Positions 51,106 to 59,931 of a stretch of DNA of 64,000 nt are shown piece by piece. The stretch is from Gluconacetobacter diazotrophicus PA1 5 (GTDB lineage Bacteria > Pseudomonadota > Alphaproteobacteria > Acetobacterales > Acetobacteraceae), in assembly GCF_000067045.1 (NCBI RefSeq), contig NC_010125.1, positions 3,574,001 to 3,638,000 of the forward strand, read 5' to 3'. The translations under genes and the position numbers were made by a program. Positions within the stretch are counted from its first letter, which is position 1; the number at the start of each line of letters is the position of its first letter. Under the pieces are notes generated by a model. The model made no database searches. It saw only the letters and a program-made list of their open reading frames with translations, and was not told where the DNA came from.

Positions 51106-52099
51106 TCATCGGGCTTCTCCATCGGTATGACGATGCGTCCGGAAGAAGGTCGTCAGCCCCAGCACCATCAGGATCGTCACGACAGCCAGCACCTGCCTCT
51201 TCTCCCGGCTCCGCGGCCAGGTGCGCAGGCCGCCGTCGACATGGCCCTCGTCGGCGGCCGGGGCGAACAGGTTGCCGTCCGTCACCGGCGCGGCATCGGC
51301 GCGCGCGGAATATTCGGTCAAGACGCGGTTCATGATCCCGCGCGTCAGGGCCCGCGCCAGCATGTGGGGGGAACCGCCGCCCCCAGGCCCCGGACCCGAC
51401 CATGACGGTGTCCCTCGGGTGGGCCGCAAGTTCGGCGATCGCGGCGGCGACCCGCCGCGTCTCCAGAAGGGGCGGCGGCGCCGAGAGGCGGCGCCCGGTA
51501 TAATTCGCGCCGTGCGAGATACCGGGCGTATCGACGAAGCCGGGATAGACATCGCAGACATGGATATGCGGGTGTGCCGACAATTCCCCGCGCAGGGCTT
51601 CGGAAAACCCCCGCAGGCCGAACTTGCTGGCGCTGTAGGCGGCGGCATAGGGGGCGGCGCAGAACCCGCCGACCGAGATCACGTTCACGAACGTGCCGAA
51701 CCCCTGGGCGAGGAAGATCGGCAGGACGGCATGGGCATCGTGCATGTGTCCGATCAGGTTGATGCGGACCACCTGCTCGTGCGCCTGGATGGGAACGTCC
51801 TGGAACCTGCCGACGGCGCCGACCCCGGCATTGCTGACCCACATGTCGATGGTGCCGGCGAACAGGCGCGCCTGTTCGGCCAGCGTCCGCACGGCGGCGG
51901 CATCGGTCACATCGGTCGGGACCACCGTCACCCGAGCCCCCGCGTCGCGACATCGTGCCGCGACGGCATTCAGGGCGTCCGCATTGCGGGCGGCCAGGAC
52001 CAGCGCGGCACCGGGCCGGGCCAGCGTTTCCGCCACCGCCTGACCGATGCCGCTGGACGCCCCCATGACCACGACGTTCGCAGATGGAAACTCGGACAT
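51106..52099 (-). pseudogene. SDR family oxidoreductase interrupted by a one-base frameshift
   Basis: The N-terminal 245 residues are an intact classical SDR: MGASSGIGQAVAETLA, NAG in SNAGVGAVG, Ser in ISVGGF, YSASK. The frame then runs into meaningless Arg/Pro sequence. In the adjacent frame the sense continues (PHMLARALTRGIMNRVL) to a C-terminal membrane segment (VLAVVTILMVLGLTTFF) and a stop at 51106. The switch falls at a run of six G on the plus strand (51366-51371); five would restore a 330-residue protein. It is a real break, a phase-variable tract, or a sequencing error. The start has a GGAGGA site. Confidence 0.78.
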
Positions 52100-52147
52100 C
52101 TTCCGGGTCCTCCCCGCGGCTGTCGGCCCCGATCAGGTCGGATCAGC

Positions 52148-52516
52148 TCAATCCGGCGAAGACGGGGCGCTGGGCCGGGTCATGGCACCGGTGCCGGGAT
52201 GGTGCATCTTCTTCTGTTTCCCGGTGTGGGACGACGGCAGCATCGGGGACGCCGGCGTAGGCGAGACCTGCTCGCGCTGCATGTTCCGCCCGGTGGGCAG
52301 TTTTTCCGATGGGGGCACCCCCGCCGGGGCGCCGGTCGGGCCGGTCTGGCCGGTCGACGGGGTACCGGGGTTCGAGGTCGTGGGCGGGATCGGACTCCGC
52401 GACGTCGTTCCCGGCTGTGACGACACGTCCGGCTGCGCCCCGGCCGGCCCCGCGCACCACGCGGATGCCACCAAGCCGACGAGCGCAATCCGCGCTAGGG
52501 AAGTGACACGGGACAT
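52148..52516 (-). CDS. Small exported Pro/Ser/Thr-rich protein
   Basis: A 122-residue protein with a signal peptide (SLARIALVGLVASAWCAGPAGA) and a disordered Pro/Thr/Ser/Gly mature region with a short basic segment (GKQKKMHH). No family is recognised. The AGGAGG site before ATG 52516 is excellent, which supports translation. It lies 97 bases after the GH113-like gene and may be the tail of the exopolysaccharide operon. Confidence 0.6.
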   Translation of the reverse strand: MSRVTSLARIALVGLVASAWCAGPAGAQPDVSSQPGTTSRSPIPPTTSNPGTPSTGQTGPTGAPAGVPPSEKLPTGRNMQREQVSPTPASPMLPSSHTGKQKKMHHPGTGAMTRPSAPSSPD

Positions 52517-52613
52517 GGAAGCCTCCTGATGGCCACTGTGGATGCCTCAACGGCAGGCCGCCCCCGCAGTTCCGGTCCCTGGGGCCATTCTTCCGATGCC
52601 GGCACTCGCTGCC

Positions 52614-53594
52614 TTATTTTTTCAGGACGGCCTCGCCAGGCTTGTTCTGCAGCGTGAAATCGCTGTCGTCGGGGCCGCCCGCCCTGGGGTCGGTGTACCA
52701 GCACCAGAAGGAAATGCCGCGCACGCCGTGACGGACCAGCACGGTCCGCCAATCTTCCAGCACGTCCCGCTGGATATTCAGGTCGACCGGCACCTTCAGT
52801 TCCTCGGGGCTCATCCACGGGCGCGACAGCACGCCCTGCCCCGAACGCAGGCCCAGTTCCGCCACCCAGACCGGCCGTTGCCACCGCTGGCCCAGCGCGC
52901 GCAGGTGTCCGGCGGTGTCGCGCATCACGCGCAGGCGCCCCGGCCGGTCGTCCGGCAGGGCGGTGTAGAGGCTGGTGGTGATGACGTCGAACAGGTCCCA
53001 GTGCTGAAAGGCTTCGGCCTGTTCGGGATTGTCCGCGTCATAGGCCAGGTGGCCGGGATAGGCCGCGCGAATGGTCTTCACGAAATCGGGCCAGCCTTCG
53101 GCCTTTTCCACGCCGCGCAGTTCCGTGGCGATGACGATGGTCGCGACCCCTTCCTCCCGCGCCACCGCGACCAGCGGCAGGATGGTCCGCGCGTAATTGC
53201 GGAACCACAGCGCGGGGTGCGCGGGGGCGACCTGCCCGGCCCAGTGCCACGGAATCCACAGATGGATCTTCAGGATCGGCTCCAGCCCCGCCGCCTTGAT
53301 GTCCTTCAGTCCGGCCCGCACGACATCCGGCTGGCTGTCCGCCCCCAGGACGGGCGTGTCAGACTCCGGGGTCGGCTGCCAGGCGAAGGCCACCTGCATG
53401 GCCACGCTGGCTCCCGCATGGGCCAGTCGCGCCATGGATTCACGCGCCGCCGGACTGCCCCACGGCGCGTCGGCCGACATCTTGACGTTGGCACCCGTCC
53501 AGTACGATGCCGGGCGCAGCAGGAACAGGGCCACGACCAGAACCGGCACCATCAGCAGCAGCAGCCACGCCCATTTTACCTTACGCGTTCCCAT
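52614..53594 (-). CDS. Membrane-anchored GH113-like glycosidase
   Basis: A 326-residue protein with one N-terminal membrane segment (WAWLLLLMVPVLVVALFLL) and a periplasmic TIM-barrel of the GH113/GH53-like kind. Candidate catalytic glutamates are in VIATELRG (acid/base) and VWVAELGLRSG (nucleophile). Other strand markers are ILKIHLWIPW and GISFWCWYTDP. It would cut or trim a mannan-like or other beta-glycan. It overlaps the preceding gene by 19 bases and ends the five-gene operon, as a hydrolase such as BcsZ does in cellulose operons. Confidence 0.78.
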   Translation of the reverse strand: MGTRKVKWAWLLLLMVPVLVVALFLLRPASYWTGANVKMSADAPWGSPAARESMARLAHAGASVAMQVAFAWQPTPESDTPVLGADSQPDVVRAGLKDIKAAGLEPILKIHLWIPWHWAGQVAPAHPALWFRNYARTILPLVAVAREEGVATIVIATELRGVEKAEGWPDFVKTIRAAYPGHLAYDADNPEQAEAFQHWDLFDVITTSLYTALPDDRPGRLRVMRDTAGHLRALGQRWQRPVWVAELGLRSGQGVLSRPWMSPEELKVPVDLNIQRDVLEDWRTVLVRHGVRGISFWCWYTDPRAGGPDDSDFTLQNKPGEAVLKK

Positions 53595-55030
53595 ATGCGG
53601 TAAGCTCCCTGTTCCAGGGCCAGACTGTAATGTGGCAGGCCATCCGCCCAGAGGTCGGGGTGGGACTGGCTGATGCGGTCCACCTGTGCGTCCTGCGCGT
53701 CCGAACTGTCCGGCGGGGTGACCAGCAGGTGATCCGCCGCGGGCAGCCGCCCCTGGATCGCACCCGCGTCACCCGGGGGAAAGACCAGTTTGCCGACATG
53801 GCCGCAGAACGCAATCACGCGATAATGCGCCAGCGGGTCCAGCAGGGTGGTGCGGTCGCGCTGCGTGATCCATTGTCCCACCTTCATCTCGTCACGGTAC
53901 AGGGCGACCGGCGTACCGCCCAGCGCCTCGGTCCAGCCATGGCCGCTGGACCAGCCGGGCAGCGCCAGCGCGCCCCACCCCACCCCGACCGACAGTATCT
54001 GCACCCCCAGCAGCGCGATGCGCCGCGACGGCGTGACACGCTGCGCCAGGACCAGCAGCGGGGCGGCCAGGTACGGCAGGTAATCCAGCGGATGATAGGG
54101 CAGGCCACAGACCAGCACCAGGAACGGCGCGGTGACCAGCGACAGCACGATGGCCAGGTACGGCATGTCCCGCGACGCGCGCGCCAGGCCGGAGAACATG
54201 ACGACCGAGGGAAAGAACACCACCGCATACAGCAGGAAACGCAGCAATTCCGCCATCCGGTAGGACAGTCCGGCCGTCGGCAGCACCCTGTTCCACGGAA
54301 AATCCTGCCCCGGCCCGCCATTCAGCGGCGTCACGAACGGCGCGACATACCCGAACACCGACCAGTTCAGATAGACCAGCGCGCACAGCGTCATCGCAAC
54401 CGGCGTGCAGGTAATCAGATAGAAGGCCAGCGGCTGCGTGACCACGAACGCGGGCCGGGCGGCAAAGGGAATCCAGGGCAGCATGGCCAGGCAGACCGGC
54501 GTGGCGGTGGGGTCCGCCAGCAGGAAGCCCACGCCGCAGAACGCGAACTTCACATAGGCATTCAGGTCGTGCCGGTCATGGATGCGGCAGAGGAAGACGC
54601 ACATGCCGTAAAACAGGAACAGGGCGATGCTCTTGCCGCCGCCCGCGGTGGCGAACCACAGCACGATGGGGTTCAGCGCCACGCAGACGACCATCAGCAG
54701 GGTGCCGGCCCGGCCGATCTGGCGCTGGATGGACGGCACGGCCGCCAGGACCAGCAGCGCCGTCCCCACCACGCCCAGCACATAGGGCAGGACGGGATGC
54801 AGCGGCCCCAGCAGCGGGGCCAGCGCGCCATATCCCAGCACCGGCAGGCTGATGGGCAGGAAGCCCAGGTCCCGCGCCGCCGTCGCATGCGTGGAAAACA
54901 CCAGATAGGTGCTGATCTCCCTCAGGACGGAATCGCTGACATACCCCTCCTGCAGCAGCGTGAAGGCGGCGGCCCCGAACCAGAATGCGACCAGCAGGAA
55001 CAGGACGGCGGCATAGGCGCGCGGCGTCAT
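53576..55030 (-). CDS. Polytopic membrane protein of the exopolysaccharide operon
   Basis: A 484-residue inner-membrane protein with about ten membrane segments and a C-terminal soluble domain of about 110 residues. No family signature is recognised. The layout (multi-helix with a periplasmic C-terminal domain) resembles GT-C type glycosyltransferases or polysaccharide acyl/lipid-sugar transferases, which is inferred from shape and context only. Its ATG overlaps the stop of the GT2 gene by four bases, so the two are made together. Confidence 0.7.
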   Translation of the reverse strand: MTPRAYAAVLFLLVAFWFGAAAFTLLQEGYVSDSVLREISTYLVFSTHATAARDLGFLPISLPVLGYGALAPLLGPLHPVLPYVLGVVGTALLVLAAVPSIQRQIGRAGTLLMVVCVALNPIVLWFATAGGGKSIALFLFYGMCVFLCRIHDRHDLNAYVKFAFCGVGFLLADPTATPVCLAMLPWIPFAARPAFVVTQPLAFYLITCTPVAMTLCALVYLNWSVFGYVAPFVTPLNGGPGQDFPWNRVLPTAGLSYRMAELLRFLLYAVVFFPSVVMFSGLARASRDMPYLAIVLSLVTAPFLVLVCGLPYHPLDYLPYLAAPLLVLAQRVTPSRRIALLGVQILSVGVGWGALALPGWSSGHGWTEALGGTPVALYRDEMKVGQWITQRDRTTLLDPLAHYRVIAFCGHVGKLVFPPGDAGAIQGRLPAADHLLVTPPDSSDAQDAQVDRISQSHPDLWADGLPHYSLALEQGAYRIWERVR

Positions 55031-56895
55031 GATTTCAGTTCTTCCAGTTCCGCTGCGGTGTGCTTGCTCAGGCCATGCTGGGTCTTTTCCCAGTAGAAGG
55101 GCTTGTACAGAAGCTGGAACAGCCCCTTGTAGGCGGCGATCGACTGCAGCGCCCAGTAGACCGGCGTCGTCAGCGCATAGAGCGCCAGATGGCGGTAGTT
55201 CCGCTTGAACGAGCACAGCACATAGGTATAGACCAGAAATCCGTTTCCCAGCAGAAGGTTGAGAGCGTTGAGGGCCATGATGCGGCCGGAGAAGACGCCG
55301 CTTCCGGCCTTGAGGCCGAACAGCGTGAACAGGATGAAGAAGACCCAGAAGATGGGGGCCAGCAGCGCCGTCATGAAGGTACCGCCGATAAAGAACTGGA
55401 AGCCCCAGAAGCCCGTGCCCCCGGTCTTGCGGTAGAATGCCAGCGGGCTGCGCATATGCACCAGATAGGTCTGCATGTAGCCCTTCAGCCAGCGCGAGCG
55501 CTGGCGGATCCAGTTCGGGATGCTGACATTAGCTTCCTCGAAGGTCGTGGAATCCACCACCGCCACCTTCCAGCCCCGCTGGGTCAGGCGCACGCCCAGG
55601 TCGGCGTCTTCCGTCACGTTGTACGGGTCCCACGCATGGACGGCGCGCAGCGCGCTGATCTTGAAATGGTTCGAGGTACCGCCCAGCGGTATGGGAATGC
55701 GCATATATTCCAGCGCAGGCAGGTAGAAATCGAACCACGCCGTATATTCCAGCGTGAACATGCGCGTCAGCCAGTTCTCGGTGGCGTTGTAATAGTTCAG
55801 GCGCGCCTGGATGCAGACCACATTGTCCGGCAGCTTGCGGAACGCGACCAGGACCTTTTCAAGCTGCGTGGCCTCCGGCTTGTCCTCGGCGTCATAGATG
55901 GTCAGGTACTCGCCCCGCGCGAAGCGCAGCGCATAGTTGCAGGCCTTGGGCTTGGTGCGCGGTTCAGACGGCGGCACGCAGATGATCTCGAACGTCGCCT
56001 CCAGCGCCAGCTTCCGGGCGGCGGCGATGGTTTCGATGTCGTCCTCTTCCAGGACCAGCTTCACGTCCAGCTTGGACTGGGGGTATTCCAGGTTGCGGAT
56101 GGCATTGACCAGGATGGGCAGCACGTCCGGTTCCTTGTACATCGGAACCAGGATGGTATAGACGGGGAAATCCCTGTCCTCCAGCGACCGGATCTCGCTG
56201 TCCCTGACCTTGACGTCCACCTCCTGCCGCACCGCCGCGCAGGACAGCATGAATTTGAGGAAGAAGCTGGCGAAGAAGACCAGTCCGGCCGCCAGGTTGG
56301 CCGCGAACAGCGTGCGTTCCGGCGCCAGGTACAGGAACAGCAGGAAAACCATCGCCGTGATATAGAAGAATGCGATCTGCCCCCGGGTGAACACCTGACG
56401 GGCGGAATGCTGCGGCGTCATGGTGGACAACGCATTCAGCGCGTCGTCGGACAGGGCGGCGTTGCCCATCTTCTGCAGCAGCCACACCGTATCGAACCGC
56501 CCGGTGCCGACGAAGCGCGCGTTCTGCCCATACCGGGCGCGCAGCCAGTTGAAGGTGTCTTCCGACGGGTCGGCCAGCGCCAGGATGATGGCGCCGTCCG
56601 CGCTGCGCCGCCAGGGCAGGAACGAACGCCGCGCATACTCGTCGATCATCGCGCGGTCGAACAGGTCCGGGTCCGGCGGGTGGCCCATCAGGTCCACGAA
56701 CTCCAGGTCGAAGAACGTGGCCAGAAGATGGTAGAAACGACGCGGCTTCAGCCACCCCTTGGCCAGGATGATGTCGCCAAGGCGGGATTTCCAGAGCTTC
56801 TGCGTCTGGATGGCTTCGTCGAGCTGCGCCTCGGTCAGGATGTTCCGGCTGACCAGGAACTGCCCGAAAAGACGCTTGTCCGGCTGCGTGACCAT
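55027..56895 (-). CDS. Processive GT2 synthase with N-terminal MshEN/GspE-N-like domain
   Basis: A 622-residue inner-membrane polysaccharide synthase. Residues about 8-130 form a T2SS GspE N-terminal (MshEN-like) domain: RLFGQFLVSRNILTEAQL, then RLGDIILAKGWLKPRRF (residue 38 on), a fold that can bind c-di-GMP. Two membrane helices follow. The GT2 core has TILVPMYKEPDV, YDAEDKPE (DxD-like), TEDADLG and QRSRW (QxxRW), all needed for a processive synthase. More membrane helices close the protein. The fusion resembles NfrB of E. coli, where the order of the modules differs. ATG 56895 was chosen because the domain starts soon after; upstream frame is noise. Confidence 0.9.
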   Translation of the reverse strand: MVTQPDKRLFGQFLVSRNILTEAQLDEAIQTQKLWKSRLGDIILAKGWLKPRRFYHLLATFFDLEFVDLMGHPPDPDLFDRAMIDEYARRSFLPWRRSADGAIILALADPSEDTFNWLRARYGQNARFVGTGRFDTVWLLQKMGNAALSDDALNALSTMTPQHSARQVFTRGQIAFFYITAMVFLLFLYLAPERTLFAANLAAGLVFFASFFLKFMLSCAAVRQEVDVKVRDSEIRSLEDRDFPVYTILVPMYKEPDVLPILVNAIRNLEYPQSKLDVKLVLEEDDIETIAAARKLALEATFEIICVPPSEPRTKPKACNYALRFARGEYLTIYDAEDKPEATQLEKVLVAFRKLPDNVVCIQARLNYYNATENWLTRMFTLEYTAWFDFYLPALEYMRIPIPLGGTSNHFKISALRAVHAWDPYNVTEDADLGVRLTQRGWKVAVVDSTTFEEANVSIPNWIRQRSRWLKGYMQTYLVHMRSPLAFYRKTGGTGFWGFQFFIGGTFMTALLAPIFWVFFILFTLFGLKAGSGVFSGRIMALNALNLLLGNGFLVYTYVLCSFKRNYRHLALYALTTPVYWALQSIAAYKGLFQLLYKPFYWEKTQHGLSKHTAAELEELKS

Positions 56896-56914
56896 GGCCA
56901 ATCCGTTCCCGCTC

Positions 56915-57790
56915 CTATGGCGCCCAGTGTTCCGGGCCGCCAAACGGTATCCACAACCCCACGAAGGGGCCGCCGCCCGCGCCGGTATTGCGCCCGGCCA
57001 GGTCACGCTCGTATCCGGCCTGGATGCTGACGGGGCCCAGGCGCTTGAGCAGCGACGCACGGAACTTCGTCAGGTCGTAATTCGTGCTGCCGATGGGGTT
57101 GCCGGAATTGTAGACCAGGCCGTTATTCAGCGACTGGATATGGCTGAATTCCTCCATGACCGTAAAACCATACCACAGGGTGGTGCCGTGGGTGGCGTCG
57201 AACCGCAGTTCGTGCGCGGCCTGGCCGGTCCGGAAGCGTATGCCGCCGCTCATGTCGATATAGGACCAGCGTCCCAGCAGCCTGTAGGGGCGGCCGATGG
57301 CGTGGCGGATTTCGACCGACTCCCCGCCCGGTCCTAGCCGCTGGGCGGCATTGACGTTATAGGTGGGCATGCCGACCAGAAGCTGGACCGCCCCCACCCA
57401 CGGCGCCGGCAGGAAGCCCAGGGGCCGCACCTTGTACCTTACGCCGACCTCCTGGTCGCCGAATCCGAAATTGCTCTGGCTGCTGTAGATATTTTTGTAC
57501 CCGACCTCGTTCAGCCAGAAATTGCCGATCACGGTCAGCCGGTCCGTGACGCCATATTCCGCATAGACATTGGTCTGGTTCACGTAACTGTTGCCGCCAT
57601 ACGGAAACCGGAAAAGCTGGTGATCGTTGGCGAAGCCGCTGGTGCCGTCCCAGCGGTCATGCTGGACGATGACGATGCCATGCCCCTTGCGCTGCACCCA
57701 GGCCGTCGCGCGCGCGGCGTCCACGGCCCCGCACAACAGCAGGGCCGCACACGCCATCCCCCATGCCAGGGCACGGATCTTACGAATCAT
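56915..57790 (-). CDS. Outer-membrane beta-barrel protein of the exopolysaccharide operon
   Basis: A 291-residue exported protein. The signal peptide (LAWGMACAALLLCGAVDAA) leads to alternating amphipathic strands rich in Tyr, Phe and Gly (YVNQTNVYAEYGVTDRLTVI, SNFGFGDQEVGVRYKV, GFTVMEEFSHIQSL). This is a small outer-membrane barrel of about 12 strands of unknown family. Position between the BcsB-like and synthase genes suggests an outer-membrane exit or anchoring role for the glycan. It overlaps the BcsB-like gene end by 11 bases. Confidence 0.72.
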   Translation of the reverse strand: MIRKIRALAWGMACAALLLCGAVDAARATAWVQRKGHGIVIVQHDRWDGTSGFANDHQLFRFPYGGNSYVNQTNVYAEYGVTDRLTVIGNFWLNEVGYKNIYSSQSNFGFGDQEVGVRYKVRPLGFLPAPWVGAVQLLVGMPTYNVNAAQRLGPGGESVEIRHAIGRPYRLLGRWSYIDMSGGIRFRTGQAAHELRFDATHGTTLWYGFTVMEEFSHIQSLNNGLVYNSGNPIGSTNYDLTKFRASLLKRLGPVSIQAGYERDLAGRNTGAGGGPFVGLWIPFGGPEHWAP

Positions 57791-59711
57791 GCTTGGAGGA
57801 ACGCCGGGCGTAGAGACGCCGCATGATGGACAGGAACACGACGGTGACCACCAGCCACGCCGCGCCGAACAGCCACAGCCGCACGCTGTTCAGCCGGTCC
57901 AGCCAGCTCTGGTAATCCGGATAGCTGACGGCGGCGCCGTCCGGCCCGGTGGCGGCGGCGTCGGCCGTCCGCGTATCCAGGGCGCTGACCTGCCCCTGCG
58001 CGTCCATGAAGGCCAGGTCGGCCGCCACGGCCGAGAAGCCCAGCGGCCGGAACGGCGCGTCGTCGCCGCCGGATTTCAGCCACAGCCCGCGCTGGTTGCC
58101 GCGCCTGACGATGGCGGCCAGTTCGATGCCGGGCAGCGGGGGGGCGTCCAGGATGACCCTGCCGTTGCTCTCGGCCACGCGGATACGCCCGCGATCGAAC
58201 CGCACCGGGGACGAAAAGCCCGCGGGCACGTCGTCGCGCAGCCAGATGAAGGACTGCCCGTCCTCCGGCACGGCGGCACCGGTCCGCAGGCTGAGCAGAT
58301 AGGGGTTCAGCCCCAGCCCGTTGGCCAGGCCCGCCAGCACGGACATCCACCGTGCCGGCATCCTGAACGCGTCGTCAGACAGGTACACGGCAGCCTGGTC
58401 GGGCAGCGTGCGGCCGAAACCATCCAGTGTCCCGGACGGCGTGGTGATGCCGCGCGCCTGGAGGAAGGAAGACGGCAGAAGCTGCACATAGGACGGGGCC
58501 AGCGGGGCGGCGCACTCGCCCAGGCTGGTCTGCCGCACGACCTGCACGCGCAGGGTTTCCGCCGTCGCGGCCTGCGATTCGACCAGCGGCACGTTTTCCG
58601 TCAGGGCGCCCCCGGCCTCCGGCAGGGCCTTGACGGCGCGCAGGCTGCCGTTCTGGAACACGTGCAGCAGCAGCGGATTGCCCGGCAGGCTGGGCGGCAC
58701 GATCATGTTCAGGTGCAGGCTGCTGGAAACCTGCCGGCGCATGGCATCGACCGGCAGCGACAGCGTCCATTCCGCATTGCTGCTGATCGGCAACGGAGAA
58801 TCCGTGACCCCCAGCGACCCCAACGGGATGATCGTCCGCGCCGTGCCGGGCAGCCCGGTGCTGGCGGCGTAGCTGTCCGCGGCCAGCAAATCCGTCCATG
58901 GGCGCAGCAGCAGCATGTTCCTGGCACTGGCGGACAGCAGCAGGCGGGGGGCCACGCCCGGGCCCCCCCGGAGCAGGCGCAGGGCGCCGCCCTTCAGGGG
59001 CGGCAGGTTCAGGGCGGTAAAATCCTCGTCCCGGCCGATATAGATGTCCGCCGCGCCGGCGCCGTCGACCCACGTGACGTCGCGGCCCTGCGCCTGCAGA
59101 TAGGTCGCCACGGCCAGCATGGCCTGGAACTGCGCGGCATCGCGCCCGGGCGTGGGGGCCCAGACCCGGACCGTGCCGCCCAGCATGTCCAGGAAGCCGC
59201 GCGCGCTTTTCAGTCCGTCCAGCGCGGTGTCGAAGGACACGCCGCTGTCGGCCAGCACATGCACGTAGCCCCGGCCGACATTGGCGTTCTCGCAGGGGTT
59301 GGCGGAGGTCACGAACACCGGGCTGACGCGGACCGCCAGGTAATGCGCGGCCAGGTCCCGCGCCGAAAGCGGGATCGTGACGGTGCGCTCGGCGGCGCTT
59401 TCGTCCACGTCCCCGATCGAAAGCTGGTCGCGCGGCTGGCCGTTGACGAAGACCTGCAGCACGGACGGCTTCAGCAGCCCCGGGGAAATGGCCATATGCA
59501 GCCGCAGCCGTGCCCCGGCGATCGGCGTATCGGCCGGTACGCGGATATAGAACGACGCGGCATCGGTCCCGTTCAGGACCGTCACCCCATCCGTCAGGCC
59601 CTGCTGGTAAAGGCTGCTCGTTAGTGTCTGCGCATAAGAAGAACTACTGAAACCGTGTGCAGAAGCGCAGAAAACAGCAAGAAAATTAACAAAAATAACT
59701 GATTTTCTCAT
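57780..59711 (-). CDS. BcsB-like periplasmic synthase subunit
   Basis: A 643-residue protein of the cellulose-synthase regulatory subunit (BcsB) family. A signal peptide (to SYAQ) is followed by repeated carbohydrate-binding and flavodoxin-like modules, with ARLRLHMAISPGLLKPSVLQVFVNGQP as the first strand set and a C-terminal membrane anchor (LWLFGAAWLVVTVVFLSIM). BcsB pairs with the synthase and guides the nascent chain across the periplasm. It is shorter than cellulose BcsB (over 700 residues) and no bcsA or bcsC is here. It is the first gene of the operon; an AT-rich 220-base region precedes it. Confidence 0.85.
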   Translation of the reverse strand: MRKSVIFVNFLAVFCASAHGFSSSSYAQTLTSSLYQQGLTDGVTVLNGTDAASFYIRVPADTPIAGARLRLHMAISPGLLKPSVLQVFVNGQPRDQLSIGDVDESAAERTVTIPLSARDLAAHYLAVRVSPVFVTSANPCENANVGRGYVHVLADSGVSFDTALDGLKSARGFLDMLGGTVRVWAPTPGRDAAQFQAMLAVATYLQAQGRDVTWVDGAGAADIYIGRDEDFTALNLPPLKGGALRLLRGGPGVAPRLLLSASARNMLLLRPWTDLLAADSYAASTGLPGTARTIIPLGSLGVTDSPLPISSNAEWTLSLPVDAMRRQVSSSLHLNMIVPPSLPGNPLLLHVFQNGSLRAVKALPEAGGALTENVPLVESQAATAETLRVQVVRQTSLGECAAPLAPSYVQLLPSSFLQARGITTPSGTLDGFGRTLPDQAAVYLSDDAFRMPARWMSVLAGLANGLGLNPYLLSLRTGAAVPEDGQSFIWLRDDVPAGFSSPVRFDRGRIRVAESNGRVILDAPPLPGIELAAIVRRGNQRGLWLKSGGDDAPFRPLGFSAVAADLAFMDAQGQVSALDTRTADAAATGPDGAAVSYPDYQSWLDRLNSVRLWLFGAAWLVVTVVFLSIMRRLYARRSSKHDS

Positions 59712-59931
59712 AAAGCCGGCCCCAGGAAACAGCTTCGCTCCCTATAACTTAATGTTTTATTTAAAGTAAAGCAAAATAGACTTGTGCCGGAAATTTTTGT
59801 TCCGAAAGCCATGCGATTACGATTCAAACGATGTCAAACTGATGCCGAATCGTTACAAACATTACATGGCCATTCAATGGCCATGTAATGGCTAGCGCCC
59901 ATCATGGCCCTGAGTTCCCAAAAAATTTTCG
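59712..59931. promoter_or_regulatory. AT-rich intergenic region upstream of the exopolysaccharide operon
   Basis: On the minus strand, TTGCTT, a 17-base gap and TAAGTT lie about 20-55 bases before the BcsB-like start, forming a plausible but weak promoter. The strongly A/T-rich composition contrasts with the flanks. A 31-bp palindrome lies at its far end. No sigma-54 motif was found here. Confidence 0.35.
59860..59890. repeat. 31-bp perfect palindrome between the peptide transporter and exopolysaccharide operons
   Basis: CATTACATGGCCATT (59860-59874), one base, then its exact inverse (59876-59890). As RNA it would form a 15-bp hairpin in either direction. It lies 41 bases after the oppF stop and about 150 bases before the BcsB-like start. 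Neither side has a strong T run, so it could be an operator, an RNA-stabilising hairpin or a terminator. Confidence 0.6.
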
